A stretch of DNA of 64,000 nucleotides from Yponomeuta sedellus (GCA_934045075.1 OW203727.1:18784861-18848860); one strand, 5' to 3'; positions 32,476 to 43,413 are shown, counted from the stretch's first letter. Made by a program: numbers and translations. The notes: generated by a model from the letters alone, not told the origin.

Positions 32476-33329
32476 CGATGCCCATGAAATAGAGCGGCTG
32501 CTATCCAAATTAAATAGTTGGCCACCTATCCAAGTTGCTACCAACAACAGATGCCATTCTGCGGCCACGAGATAAAGTGCCCCTGGCGGTAAATCCGGGG
32601 ACTAATCCAACATGCCTGCAATCATTAATCAGATGTGAGCGCGCGGACTATGGCCGTGACAGCCTCAGCTTTCATGAGGGCTGATGGCCCAAAAAATACA
32701 TTGGCCGCTCACAGTCTATTAATTCTTACTTGCCCATTTTAGTAAACAAAATTCTGCCGGTAAAGTATGACTGTTTATTTGAAAACTGCCATATTCCTAT
32801 AAATGAAGTAACCTGGGAAACTATTTGAGATAACACGCTGCCAATTTTATAAAAGAAGTTTATGAAATCGCGAGAAAATAATGTAGTTTTGGCGCCAAAT
32901 GTCAATTTTGAGGTTAGAATATTGTTTATTAAATTGCACAAGGAAGAATAAGTAGACTGTATTGCGTAGGGTAAAATGTTCCTATGCGTGGCGTATTGAT
33001 TTTGTTGGCGGGTGACAATGTCTTGTTAACCGCGATACCGCATCTACATTTTAATTTCGAAGTCTTCCGCAACGTAACAAAACAATGTTCGATATTATTT
33101 AAAGTCTTGATTTATAAGTTCATATTAATATTAATTTATTGCATTGTTATGTATCATTACTTTTCCTTTCTGTAATTTTAAGAGCAGGTACATGATACCC
33201 TGTAAGGGCACTACTATAATATATATAGTTAGTTTCTGTACTTTGGCTTTCGATGCTGATTTTTTTCTTAATTTCATTTTAGGCCTCGAGTCTGCAAAAG
33301 TGTTTAATGTATATCACATTACGCGTAAA
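32476..33329. other. unassigned
   Basis: Contains an isolated TTTTGGCGCCAAA palindrome (32887-32899). No gene recognised. Confidence 0.35.
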
Positions 33330-33405
33330 TTCACGCCTGTATCCCGAATGGTTATGCAGAGACCAAGGTTTACCACTTCAAACGATTCTGACTGATCTCT
33401 CTCAC
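33330..33405 (-). mobile_element. family J LINE tail, antisense
   Basis: TTCACGCCTGTATCCCGAAT, GACCAAGGTTTACCAC: complement of the family J end. Confidence 0.45.
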
Positions 33406-33815
33406 TTCAACATAACACACAGCAACAGCAGCAACAGCAATTTGTTTGTCGTTCATAGAATTGTTCATAGAATTTTATTTTTCATACAATTTTACCGCGA
33501 GTGCTTTAGAAGAATTATATTTTATTTTCATACAATTTGACCGCGTCATGTTTGTATGACGAATTTTAAACTCTGGCTTATTAGAAAGTTGTTGAATATT
33601 ATCGATTAAAAATTTAAAACTCGGCGGTACGACGATGTCACGGAGACGGGGGCGGGTATGTGGATGCATGAGACCGTGAGAGAAAGCATTTGCGGATTGA
33701 TAGTGAATGAAATAGTGAATAAGTAAACAAGTGAATGCTTGACTGAAGAAATGAAAATCCGTTTCTGTAGAAAACGGTGTTCAACTAAAGCATTATTTCA
33801 ACAATACGTAGAATA
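33406..33815. other. unassigned
   Basis: Repeated TTCATA and CATACAATTT phrases (33460-33540); no gene recognised. Confidence 0.35.
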
Positions 33816-33985
33816 TATTCTTTTTAATGCACTAACCCATCCTAAGGACAAATTTTAAAACCTATTTAGTGGCTAAAAAATCCACCTATGCCGGGACTCA
33901 AACCCGTGACCTCTGGCTCGACCAGAGGTCGCGGGTTCGAGTCGCGGCGTGGGCGAAATTCTTAGCCTCTAATTAGGTTTTTAAA
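33816..33985 (-). mobile_element. family D SINE fold-back copy, 13-bp TSD
   Basis: TSD AATACGTAGAATA at 33803-33815 and 33986-33998. Antisense tail and tRNA 3' part switch at about 33918 to the sense orientation, ending CTAATTAGGTTTTT. Arms diverge more than in the 29404 copy, so this is an older event. Confidence 0.83.
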
Positions 33986-33998
33986 AATACGTAGAATA

Positions 33999-34381
33999 CA
34001 TTGTTGAGTATAACAGGAATTGACTAGAATTTCATTCCTTGTATCGGAAAGTCTTTACTTCCGTACTAACAACAGGCAGCTCAAGTCAATAAGTAGCAGT
34101 TGCGAGAAAATTACAAGGTAAATGCGAAGTCAATTTACTTGTTACTTGTAGAACTTAAGACTGTCTGGGAACTTGATAAGCCTTGTTGCAACGTCAGTAT
34201 TGCATTAAACTCTACATAAAAGGGATTGGACTTTATCGGGGGGCACGGCAGTGACCCCGCCAAGTCGAGCGCGAAGCAAACACTGCCATCTTTACTGGAA
34301 CCATTTCGCCGCATTTTCAGGCCCCTATTTGAGAACCCCTAGATAAGGCCAGAACGCAGAAATTTTCGTCATCCAGTAAGC
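33999..34381. other. unassigned
   Basis: GGGGGGCACGGCAGTGACCC and CAAGTCGAGCGCGAAGC (34238-34276) look like a dispersed repeat but I cannot name it. Confidence 0.3.
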
Positions 34382-34393
34382 TATAATAACATA

Positions 34394-34527
34394 ACTATAC
34401 AATTTTTATTTTTAATGCACTAACCCGTGCTAAGGAACAAATTTAAAAACAGATTCTGGCACGGATAGCCAGAGGTTGCGGGTTCGAATCCCGGCATGTG
34501 TGAAATTTTTAGCCTCTAAATAGGTTT
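34394..34527 (-). mobile_element. family D SINE, short 5'-inverted copy, 12-bp TSD
   Basis: TSD TATAATAACATA at 34382-34393 and 34528-34539. Only the 3' tail (TTTTAATGCACTAACCCGTG ... AAAAAC) is antisense; after a 5-nt junction the tRNA part through TAAATAGGTTTT is in sense orientation. Confidence 0.86.
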
Positions 34528-34544
34528 TATAATAACATACTTAA

Positions 34545-34870
34545 AATCCAAAATTTTAAGTTTGTAGGTCATTTAGTTCCGAAGTTAAGCGACACCAATG
34601 TTTCGCATTTATGACACTCACCCACTGATGATCATCAAAATAGAACCAGTACTTCTCATAAACTCAGAGAGCTGAAATTTGGTACAGAGTTATTAGGGTT
34701 TAATGGCCACATAAAGGGAAAACTATAAAAACTAGGAAAATCGAAGATCTGGATGAGGACCTGACAGAACACACAACACAAGAGCCTAACCAAACTATTA
34801 GAAGATTATTATTTCGCTCAAAATTTGGTCAAAATATAATGCATTGGACTAAGAGTGGCGGTGATATCCA
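34545..34870 (+). repeat. family L dispersed repeat
   Basis: TTTAGTTCCGAAGTTAAGCG, TCACCCACTGATGATC, CTGAAATTTGGTACAGAG. Non-coding; recognised loosely as a common lepidopteran repeat. Confidence 0.35.
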
Positions 34871-35239
34871 CACACGTGGCTAGATGGCGCTGACTGTATT
34901 TTAAAACGCGCTTACATCGTGTTTTTCGCGTTACAGTCGTTTACGACATTCTTCTACTGCCCTTGAATTAGGAAGGAGGAGGGGGGAGGGGGAAACCTTT
35001 GATTTATTTTAGAAGAAAATCTAATAAAATAAATCAATAGGCCCACGTTTCTACAAAAAGAAGTGAAATCCCACAAAAACATTCTGTAAAAAACTAGCCA
35101 AGTCTCGTTTTGCTGGAGCTGCTCGTTTATCGCTAAAAAGTAATGAAATCTAGACAAAGTCGTGCCAAGTCCAAGGTTACTTACTGCGATTTCTCTATTA
35201 TCTGTACTGTTTAAAGTCTGTGCTGGAAATATTTTTTGT
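34871..35239. other. unassigned
   Basis: Purine-rich GGAGGAGGGGGGAGGGGG tract at 34974-34992; otherwise nothing. Confidence 0.4.
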
Positions 35240-35290
35240 GGTTCAAGCTCTCGCTGTGCCCTGCAGTGGGACGATTATAGGCTACATAAA
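35240..35290 (+). mobile_element. family F SINE 3' end
   Basis: CTGTGCCCTGCAGTGGGACG, then ATAGGCTACATAAAA. Confidence 0.55.
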
Positions 35291-35580
35291 AAACAGTACT
35301 AATCCGGACCGTCAAGTGTTACATGCGAACAGTAGCGGTGATTAAGCTCCAAAATAAACGTGCCGCAGACAGAATTATGAGCCGAAAAATTATTGCATGC
35401 ACGCATGAGTTACGCTCTGAAGTGAAAGTGTACAGAGGGTTGACTGCACATAAATAAGTGTGAGAAACCAATATGCAATATAACTTTTCACTTAACGTAA
35501 GTAAGTCATTTTGTCTGTGTATATTATATATTTTATGTACACGTACTTATTCTTTTCATCTTTTAGTCCAAGCCACCAAT

Positions 35581-35981
35581 AAATATTGGCCTTTTTGCAT
35601 CTATTTAATGAGATGATTTATACAGCGTCCAGTTGTATCTTCACTCACACTGTGGTGATGGGTGAAGGGACCACTCCGACGCTGTAGTGCCTGGGTCATG
35701 GTTTTATAGATGGTGTAGGCTTGCCCAGCACCTATACCATCCTGACAGCTTAGTCGGCCTAGCCCACAGGAAAGACTAGTCAATACGTGCGGAGCCAACC
35801 AAGCCGCGGGTTTCCTCACGATGTTTTCCTTCACGCTTAGCGTGTGGTATTGCGACTGCAAATTCGCAAATGTACGTAACTTTGAAATTAAACAAAGTCA
35901 TTGGTACATGCCCGCACTCGGGATCGAACCTGGGGCTCTCGCTTGCCAGTCTATGGTTCTACCCACTGAGCTACCACCGCT
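35581..35981 (-). mobile_element. family C SINE, full length, 10-bp TSD
   Basis: TSD AGCCACCAAT at 35571-35580 and 35982-35991. Antisense tail AAATATTGGCCTTTTTGCAT at left and tRNA-like head ACTGAGCTACCACCGCT at right. Structurally ordinary, so it serves as the reference for the inverted copy at 40264. Confidence 0.9.
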
Positions 35982-36002
35982 AGCCACCAATTGAATACTA
36001 TG

Positions 36003-36140
36003 TAATTAATTAATTATACTTTATTCACGGGAAATTACATAAGAAATAACACGTACAAAAGCCAGCTTACCTCTGTAACTTAGATGTTTAAGTTTTTCAT
36101 CAAAATATATTGTGTACAATAAAGAGTATTATTCTAATTA
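36003..36140. mobile_element. family I LINE 3' end debris
   Basis: An antisense end (TACTTTATTCACGGGAAATT) meets a sense end (TGTGTACAATAAAGAGTATT), two short LINE tails back to back. Confidence 0.45.
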
Positions 36141-36184
36141 AATTTAATAGACTGCATTAATCAATATGCGACAATAAGCTGTAG

Positions 36185-36320
36185 GCAGCTATGTGCGCGC
36201 CGCAAGGATAAAATTCTTTCACGTCCTGCGGTAGACTGGCAGAAAATGCTAGAGCATTAAGTCCGTCGTATTTTGCACTTGTTTAAGTGCAGTAAAGTAT
36301 TAATAATAGTTCTGACAAAA
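36185..36320 (+). mobile_element. LINE 3' end
   Basis: GTAGACTGGCAGAAAATGCT, CATTAAGTCCGTCGTATTTT, GTGCAGTAAAG. Typical sequence between a LINE ORF end and its tail. Confidence 0.4.
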
Positions 36321-37034
36321 AAGGAACATTATATATATGACATTATATTTTATTGTACACAAACAAATTCTCAAAGTAATTTATAGCGTAACATAAATTA
36401 GTACTTAGGTGGGCTTATTCCTATAATAGTTTCTTTCAGCCAACTAGATCAGACGTGAAACGATGATTTTAAAAATTTAGGGGAACAATGTGCGCACAAT
36501 TTACCGGCCTTTCTATTTCATTTATTTATGTAATACAAAATCTTACAGCCTTACCGCCTTAACATACGTGCATTAAGACTAAAATATATAATTATTAACA
36601 GTAACATAACACAATTGAAAGAATAACATATTTGAATTTACTTTACACATAAATTGAAAGAAATGAAAACTTTATACCACAATTATATTAAACAAGACAG
36701 AAATTATCATGCATCGCCACACTTTCTTTCTATCTATCTAGGTGTAAAAAGCTGTTATAGTAAATCGCACGTTTTAATATATTACCGGGACAGAGGGTAA
36801 TGATAAGTAATCATATTACGGTGTAGTATTTTTAAGTTTTATTAATTCTTTCGTCTTTAAAGATTGTATAAAACACAAAGCAGTTTTTTTATATTTAAAC
36901 GGGAAGTGGTTTTACTGTCGACACTATTTACTTTGCCTATGCAAAAAAATATTTTCAAGTGTGGCTTTCTCAGCGTTTCAACGCGTTAATTGAGAGCAGA
37001 GGTCAGCTTAGAACGTAAGAAGACAAAATCGAAC
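36321..37034. other. unassigned AT-rich
   Basis: No gene recognised; a CTATCTATCTA tract near 36730. Confidence 0.35.
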
Positions 37035-37250
37035 TCAATGCAATATATTTGGCTCCTCATCCTCTTTTTTTTCTTTTGCAGTTGACCATCTGATGTTTGT
37101 AACTTTAAAAAGAACTGTGCTATTTCCATGCGTGTACTCTACCAATAAACAAACTAGTTCCAGCAAAGACTTTGCTACTGGTAGCCCTAATTGGCTTCTA
37201 GAGATGCAGAAACTGATCAGCCAGCGCTGCATGATCCCGAGATAAATAAT
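37035..37250 (-). pseudogene. possible pogo/Tigger-like transposase N-terminal fragment
   Basis: The minus-strand frame includes MQRWLISFCISRSQLGLPVA then KSLLELVCLLVEY, resembling the second helix-turn-helix (W-L-x-x-x-x-x-x-x-x-x-G-x-P-V/L-x-K) of pogo/Tigger transposases. No catalytic DDE/DDD segment follows; the frame ends in a charged K-E-K-K-E-D-E-E tail. Tentative. Confidence 0.35.
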
Positions 37251-37789
37251 TACGTGCATCAGTTCTAGTTTTTTTGTGGGTAGTGTCTGAAAATACGTAA
37301 AATGCGACAAACGAAAATGCAATGCGTTGATTTAGTTGCATAATGCTGAGCCTCAACCCTTTCAACGTATTAATGTGTCAATAAATGCTTTCTATTTATA
37401 TTTTAAAAAGGTTTCATTCGTTCCATTACATGGCGCCTTCTTGTTTTACATGAAATAAAGTGGGATCCACTTGTCGACAGAAATATAATAAAATGGTTTA
37501 CCGCTATGCCGAGCGACGGGGACTTTCGAATTGAGGGTTTAAATTGCTGAGTTCTTTTTTTGCAACAATATGCAATTGAAATTTTTCAATGTCAGTTTAT
37601 CCTAAGCTGTCACTTACTCTCAATTACTCAGGCAATATACCTTTGGAAAAAATGTTTGTGATGACGCAGACAATACGTTGTTTCAGGAAAGGGTGTCAAT
37701 TTATTAACTGACACCCTTCTTTAGTGACTTTAAACTGGCTTTAATAGAATGACATAGAATTATTACAAGGTACTTATAGAACCGCAATC
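37251..37789. other. unassigned
   Basis: A short hairpin GGGTGTCAATT/AACTGACACCC is at 37689-37714. Confidence 0.35.
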
Positions 37790-37794
37790 CAACC

Positions 37795-38157
37795 GCGGGT
37801 AGTGCTCGTAGCCTAGTCAAACCGAGTGAATGTAATCAGTCACATGAGTTTAGCAACAACAGGGGCGGTACTGTGCAGGATGGGTGACCGTCCCGTGTCT
37901 ACCGCTAGTGACATTTTTCTGAGCACTTCCGTGCTTCTCAAGGCACGTTAAGCTGTTGATGCCGGTGGTCATGTAATGGCAGTCGTTAAGCCATGTTAGA
38001 GGCCTTATTAGCGGCTTGATAACTTCTGAGAGTAAGGCTCGCCTCTGTCATACAATCCTCTACCAACCCGGACTTGGCCCCCCGTGGTGGAGTAAACCTA
38101 AGCTTTTCTGCGGGAAGAGACCCGTGCCCCAGCAGTGGGGACATACAAGGGTTGATA
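37795..38157 (+). mobile_element. family B SINE, full length, degenerate TSD
   Basis: Head GTGCTCGTAGCCTAGTCAAA with 5S-like TGCAGGATGGGTGACCG; tail GGGTTGATATCG. Flanks ATAGAACCGCAATCC and ATAGAGCCGCAGTCC are a 15-bp duplication with two changes. Confidence 0.85.
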
Positions 38158-38179
38158 TCGACATAGAGCCGCAGTCCGA

Positions 38180-39103
38180 GCTTCTAAAGTGAGGAAACAA
38201 ACTGGTAGCCAAATTGGCACCATTAGCGTAGCTGCTTGTCAATGTCTCACTATTAGTGCAAATTTATGCGTGTCTGTAAACGTCCTTTACTATAATCCGC
38301 ACACACTTGTTACGTTGGTGTGTGCGTGTCGCCTGGCTGTTGAGCGAAATTTCGTTCGACACACTGTCTTTGCGTAGTACGTCTATGGCCCGATCTAACA
38401 AAAACGATTCATCAGTCTATTGATCACTGCTAGCGTGTCACAACACAAATGCGTGACAGAGACTATGTGTTTAATGTTTTAAAACGCACGCCATTCGTGA
38501 TTAATAACAAATTAAGGCAAGCCAGCGTGACAGTGGAACCGTCACGATTTTAATTTTAAGGGGTTATTGGTTTTAACTGTGTTTAATAATGTATGATGCA
38601 GTGGTGTCCCGCTGTGCAGATGCAAGCTGCTGTGTTCCCACAAGCCTCTACTCTAAATTCAAACTCTGTAAATAAATCTATTCAAGGAGCAGGTAATCGT
38701 ACTCCTTTGAGTGACATTAGTCTCAAATTACTTACATAATATTAGTAACTAACCTTCGCAGTGCCGTTTTACAATTTCTGGGTGATCACTACCCATTAAC
38801 CAGAACGTATTAGCATTGAATACATTTTTACACATTGCACACACATAAAATTTCAATTTTTTATAAACACTTTGTTAATGTTTACTGGTTTAACTGTTTA
38901 TTTTATTTTATGGTTGACTCAGATTTTTTCAGCAATCAAAATAATACACGTAAACTCAACTGGCGTATATAAACTTTACGTGAATTTGACTTTAAAAATA
39001 TTAATTTTTATTATGAATATAAAGTATTGTAATATACATATATAAGAAAATGTTGCAAAAGAACTTGTTTAAAAACTTCAACCAATTATATTAACTATTC
39101 TGT
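38180..39103. other. unassigned
   Basis: GC-richer start (GGTGTGTGCGTGTCGCCTGG) then AT-rich. No gene recognised. Confidence 0.35.
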
Positions 39104-39209
39104 ATGTATAGTTACAATACTTGGTTGAATTTCTTAAGTTTATTTAAAAACCTATTTATTCTTAAGTTTAGTGCTAACATAATTTTATCACTTTTGTTTA
39201 ATACATTTA

Positions 39210-39389
39210 GGCTGGCAAAGGTTAATACATCCATCATGGGGCGTTGTATACGCTTCTATAATAAAATCCCTGAAGTATATCTTAGGCTTGCCTGAATCAC
39301 GGTTCAAAAAATATGTTACGCACACTTTGTGCCAAAAGGGCTACTATAACATAAAGGATTATTTAGATGACATTGAGGTCTGGAATTAA
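39210..39389 (+). pseudogene. non-LTR retrotransposon ORF2 C-terminus, frameshifted
   Basis: IRFYNKIPEVYLRL, then in a shifted frame FKKYVTHTL and YYNIKDYLDDIEVWN, then TAA. The FYNKIP ... K-x-Y-L-x-D ... W pattern is the standard end of jockey/CR1-like insect LINE ORF2 proteins, just after the RT thumb. One stop/frameshift near 39293 breaks it. Confidence 0.7.
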
Positions 39390-39469
39390 AGGCAGTACAA
39401 TGTATAAGTTCTATGTTTTATAAAAATTATGTAAACTATGTTAATTGAGGACTTTGAAAAGACTGTGTT

Positions 39470-39600
39470 TGGAGTTTTTTTAGATTTTGAAATGGACACC
39501 TAGTTTGAATTGTAACGTTCATTAAACCGCAGTTTCTGCGCTAATTTGAATAATTTTTATTTTATTTCATTTTCATATAGTATTAAAAATCTCTCTGTTA
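39470..39600. repeat. dispersed repeat shared with 19605-19765
   Basis: GTAACGTTCATTAAACCGCA and TTTCTGCGCTAATTTG correspond to the earlier copy. It starts 80 bp after a LINE ORF stop, so both copies may derive from that LINE's 3' region. Confidence 0.55.
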
Positions 39601-39717
39601 TCAGACAACGAGGAGACAGTCTACAAAGGAGAATATCGTACAACCGCACAAAATAAATCAAAAAGTACATAGTGAAATTGCAAAATTCCAAAAATAACAT
39701 TCGTTGTACATCGATTT

Positions 39718-39985
39718 TAACCTTGTTGGGGCGCGGGTCTCTTCTTGCGTTGCAGGAAGGTTAGGCCATACTCAACCACGGAGGTCAATTCCGGGTTAGT
39801 GGGGGATTTTATGACAGTGGCGGGCCTTACTGTCAGAAGTTATCAAGCCGCCCATAAGGCCTCTGACATGGCTTAACGACTGCCATTACATGACAGTCGG
39901 CACCCACGGCCTAACGTGCCTTGCGAAGCACGGAAGCGCTGGGAAAAATGCCATTAGCGGTATTAACGGGACGGTCATTGTACAC
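39718..39985 (-). mobile_element. family B SINE, head truncated
   Basis: Tail TAACCTTGTTGGGGCGCGGG at left; body ends within the 5S-like part at GGGACGGTCAT. Confidence 0.78.
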
Positions 39986-40192
39986 AATAAACTATAATTG
40001 ATCTATTTCAGCTACTGCGCAACTAAAAAATGACCCGTAGATACGAGTAGGTCCCCACTCGATGCCTCGGCTTTACAATTTCCTGTTGGTGGATTTTAAT
40101 TAATTGTGTGCAGGTCGAAAAAACCTTTCTATCTCGATGCAAGTCTGTCTGTACTGCGACTGCTGGACATATAAATACATTCATTACATAAC

Positions 40193-40240
40193 CTCACGTC
40201 TGTTTCTCGAAGGGGTAGGCAGTGAGACAAAAACATTCGT
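40193..40240 (-). mobile_element. family J LINE tail, antisense
   Basis: CATAACCTCACGTCTGTTTC and AAGGGGTAGGCAG, complement of the family J C-terminus. Confidence 0.45.
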
Positions 40241-40263
40241 TTTAGCAAAGTTGTAGTGCCCTT

Positions 40264-40672
40264 CTACCCACTGAGCTACCACCGCTGTGCCATAGACTGG
40301 CAAGCGAGAGCCCCAGGTTAGATCCCGAGTACGGGCATGTACCAATGACTTTGTTTAATTTCAAAGTTACGTACATTTGCGACTTTGCAGTCGCAATACC
40401 ACACGCTAACGGTGAAGGAAAAACATCGTGAGGAAACCCGCGGCTTGGTTGGCTCCGCACGTATTGACTAGTCTTTCCTGTGGGCTAGGCCGACTAAGCT
40501 GTCAGGATGGTATAGGTGCTGGGCAAGCCTACACCATCTATAAAACCATGACCCAGGCACTACAGCGTCGGAGTGGTCCCTTCACCCATCTAGTGTGCGT
40601 GAAGATACCACTGGACGCTGTATAAATCATCTCATTAAGTAGATGCAAAAAGGCCAATATTATTATTATTAT
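40264..40672 (+). mobile_element. family C SINE with inverted 5' end, 10-bp TSD
   Basis: TSD TAGTGCCCTT at 40254-40263 and 40673-40682. The first roughly 27 bp (CTACCCACTGAGCTACCACC ...) are the A-box half of the tRNA-like head reversed in place; sense sequence resumes at CCATAGACTGGCAAGCG and runs normally to the (ATT)n tail. The inversion lies inside the duplication. Confidence 0.9.
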
Positions 40673-40771
40673 TAGTGCCCTTACAGGGTGTCATGTAGAA
40701 CTAGAATTACTTATTAATATTATTACCACCCGTATTATTACCTTGACATCTATCTATCTATATGTATCCAC

Positions 40772-40850
40772 CCTATGAATGAAGCCCACTGCTGGGTATA
40801 TGCCTCTTCCATTTCACGCCAACTCTCAACGCCAACAACCAACTTACCAC
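40772..40850 (-). mobile_element. LINE ORF2 C-terminus
   Basis: Minus strand reads ESWREMEEAYTQQWASFIG, a LINE ending of the EAYTQQW type. Confidence 0.6.
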
Positions 40851-41127
40851 GACATGCAATAAATTATTATTATTATTATGATTATCAACATTCATTAGTT
40901 TTATAAAGTGATTTAAACACGTATTCAGTAGAAACTATATACAATAGAATTTACTCAGCACAAGAAGAAAAACAGAGAGCTATATATAAACATCATGACA
41001 ATCCAAACGTCGAGATGCGATCGGCCAGGATTAAAATAAGGTTCAGCCAGTTGGTAATGAAACCTCTAACAATTAGTCACTGCATAACGCACACCGGTTC
41101 CGATTAACAAACACAACATAACATCAC

Positions 41128-41190
41128 CTCATGCCTATATATCCCAGAGGAGTAGGCAGAGATCAAGGCCTGCCACTTGCCATAACAGAA
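41128..41190 (-). mobile_element. family J LINE tail, antisense
   Basis: CATCACCTCATGCCTATATA and GGAGTAGGCAGAGATCAAGG. Confidence 0.45.
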
Positions 41191-41218
41191 CTAACAACAC
41201 ATTTAACAAATAAAATAT

Positions 41219-41577
41219 TACACTATTTTTATTTTTAATGCACTAACCCGTGCTAAGGAACAAATTTAAAAACCTATTTAGAGGCTAAAAATTTCACCCA
41301 TGCCGGGATTCGAACCCGCAACCTCTGGCTATCCGTACCAGCGCTCTACCAATTGATCGGTCGTTACCAAGTGGTCGGGGCTGTAAGTAATGCAATTTTC
41401 TTAAGTCAGATGTCGCTGCCTGTACGTAATACAGAGAATATTGTAAAGAGGTTCGAAATTTCACTGATGCCGTGAGTCGCCCATTGGCTCAATTGGTAGA
41501 GCGCTGGTACGGATAGCCAGAGGTTGCGGGTTCGAATCCCGGCATGGGTGAAATTTTTAGCCTCTAAATAGGTTTTT
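41219..41577 (-). mobile_element. family D SINE, long fold-back copy, 11-bp TSD
   Basis: TSD AAATAAAATAT at 41208-41218 and 41578-41588. The segment from TTTAAAAACCTATTTAGAGG to TACCAATTGA and its mirror (TCAATTGGTAGAGCGC ... TAGGTTTTTAAA) form arms of about 92 bp with no mismatch seen. Between them lies the family D 5' extension, starting near TCGGGGCTGTAAG. The tail (TTTTTATTTTTAATGCACTA) is antisense at left. Confidence 0.92.
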
Positions 41578-41588
41578 AAATAAAATAT

Positions 41589-41836
41589 GGCAAAGGCTCT
41601 GAAAAGTTACATTGTCGCTTTGTTAGGTTGAAAATTATTTAATTGTTTTAGTTTACGTTTTTTTTTTCTCCGTGCACGCAGACGATACCAGGGAACTAGT
41701 TCCGATAATGCATCAACAATTAAAGGTGGTTGCAGGAAGCCTTACTTTTCTTTAGAACTTAAGAAGGTTATTCTACTCATTAATTAATAGAAAATAAGTT
41801 ATAATGATATTTTAAATTTTCGCGACTTGTACACAT
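41589..41836. other. unassigned
   Basis: Nothing recognised. Confidence 0.35.
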
Positions 41837-41837
41837 A

Positions 41838-41966
41838 GTTAGAATATTTTTTTTGGGGGCTTAATCGCGTAGTAATTTATTGCTATTTTACCTCGACGTT
41901 TCGACGACGTTACAGTCATCGTGGTCTTCTCGTGACCACGCAATGAAGCCCCGAAAATATTCTAAC
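41838..41966. mobile_element. TA-flanked MITE
   Basis: 129 bp between TA dinucleotides. Inverted ends GTTAGAATATTTT ... GGGGGCTTAA and (ATGAAGCCCCGAAAATATTC-TAAC). The interior includes CTCGACGTTTCGACGACGTT and a GTGGTC/GACCAC palindrome. Confidence 0.75.
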
Positions 41967-42483
41967 TACGTCATAATGAGACTACCGAACTCTTAACGGA
42001 AACAGTGGGTGGGGCTGTGTCGGGTTGAACAACGTGAAACGTCTGTAAGTAGTATTTTTTTTGCGTTAGACAGCACTAGCGCCATCTGGCGGTAAGAATC
42101 AACAGGATCTAAGTAGTGACTACCTTGTTTTACTCAACGATATATAAATGAATTTCACACGACACCTAGTTACAAAGCAACAGCCCTGGTGGTGATCTGT
42201 TTTCGTTACATGCGGTTGTAGCGAGTCACCCGCTACTTCGAACTGAAACACTTTTCACGTCAAAAATACAAAAAAATCGTACATTTACTAGAGCAAGTAT
42301 AAAATTTTCTGTATGATACCTGATATTTTTTTTACTCTCAATTTAAGACGTTGATCTCATAATGAAATTTTAATTTACAAGTAGAGTGACCCCATTAAGG
42401 CTACCATTACGTCTGGTATCCAACCCACTGGCACATACATTTTTTTTCGTTTGAAAATAAAGTTCAATAATTACCATCAACCC
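41967..42483. other. unassigned
   Basis: An AGCGCCATCTGGCGG phrase at 42078-42092 resembles family K's GCGCC motif. No gene recognised. Confidence 0.35.
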
Positions 42484-42672
42484 ATTATGTCCCCACTGAG
42501 GGGCTGGCTCTCTTCCCATAGGAAGGTATAGTATAGGCCATACTTCACCACGGGGGCCAAGTCCAGATTGGTGGAGGCTTGCAAGGCTAGTGGCTGTTCT
42601 TATTTTCAGAAGTTTTCAAGCCACCCTAAGGCCTCTGACTTGGCTTAACGACTGAATCTATCTACGGCAGCC
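42484..42672 (-). mobile_element. family B SINE, head truncated
   Basis: ACCCATTATGTCCCCACTGA at left; body ends at GGCAGCCGTC. Confidence 0.75.
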
Positions 42673-42725
42673 GTCAAAAAATATAATATTAATAAGACAA
42701 ACGATTTGAAATTCATCTTCTCTCC

Positions 42726-42979
42726 CACAGCAAGAAACTTAGTATGTAACAATGCGATATTTAGTACTATAGGAGGTTGTAACGTTGTTCTTGCATTTCC
42801 CAATTCAGAAGAGGCCAAAATTTTATACAAATTGGTATAAAAAACTAGGACAAATATTTAATCAACTTTAGTCATGTATAGAGACTTATTACACAAGTAT
42901 TCCTGTATATAGCATTACTAGAACGACATGGTCGCTTTTCTTTAGTGTACCAAGTTCTTTAAATAAAGATAAAAAAAAA
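42726..42979 (+). mobile_element. 5'-truncated retrocopy with poly(A) and 11-bp TSD
   Basis: TSD ATCTTCTCTCC at 42715-42725 and 42980-42990; ends TTTAAATAAAGATAAAAAAA. The first 115 bases are an open reading end (TARNLVCNNAIFSTIGGCNV, then FPNSEEAKILYKLV and TAA at 42838-42840) followed by a roughly 120-bp 3' UTR. It is either a 5'-truncated LINE or a processed copy of a host mRNA. I do not recognise the protein end. Confidence 0.75.
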
Positions 42980-43212
42980 ATCTTCTCTCCTATCACAAAG
43001 TAGCACAATACAAAATAAAAATAACTGCCAATATAATCACTCCGTCACCGGCATATTTTTTCATAATTTTCACGTCGTCAGGGCGTTCCGTAGTTTCCAA
43101 AGTAACATTCTAATTCCGGCAACTCATCTCGATCAATCAAGCGGTTGCGAATCGGAAGTGAACGCGTACAGAAGATGAAAGTACGGAATGCACACTTTTA
43201 GTTCACTGTCAT

Positions 43213-43320
43213 ATATATTCTTTATTGCAAACAGTAAAAAACGAAATAACATTACATAAAATTTGTTTCAAAGGCGAACTTATCTCTAACAGAGATCTCT
43301 TCCAACCAACCTTAGCATTG
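43213..43320 (-). mobile_element. family I LINE 3' end
   Basis: ATATTCTTTATTGCAAACAG, CTCTAACAGAGATCTCTTCC. Confidence 0.55.
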
Positions 43321-43413
43321 AGTGTTTAAATTAAGATAACGGGAGCAAGGAAATATTTATGATATGCACTGTTTTCGGTGGACGTTGCACAGAATTTAAT
43401 TGGACTATCGATT

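Noticed and set aside
32726..32941. Minus-strand frame ending near a GTAAGA donor-like site, with a TTTTGGCGCCAAA E2F-like palindrome
   Set aside because: No ATG start, no homology and only one splice-like site; the palindrome alone is weak evidence for a promoter.
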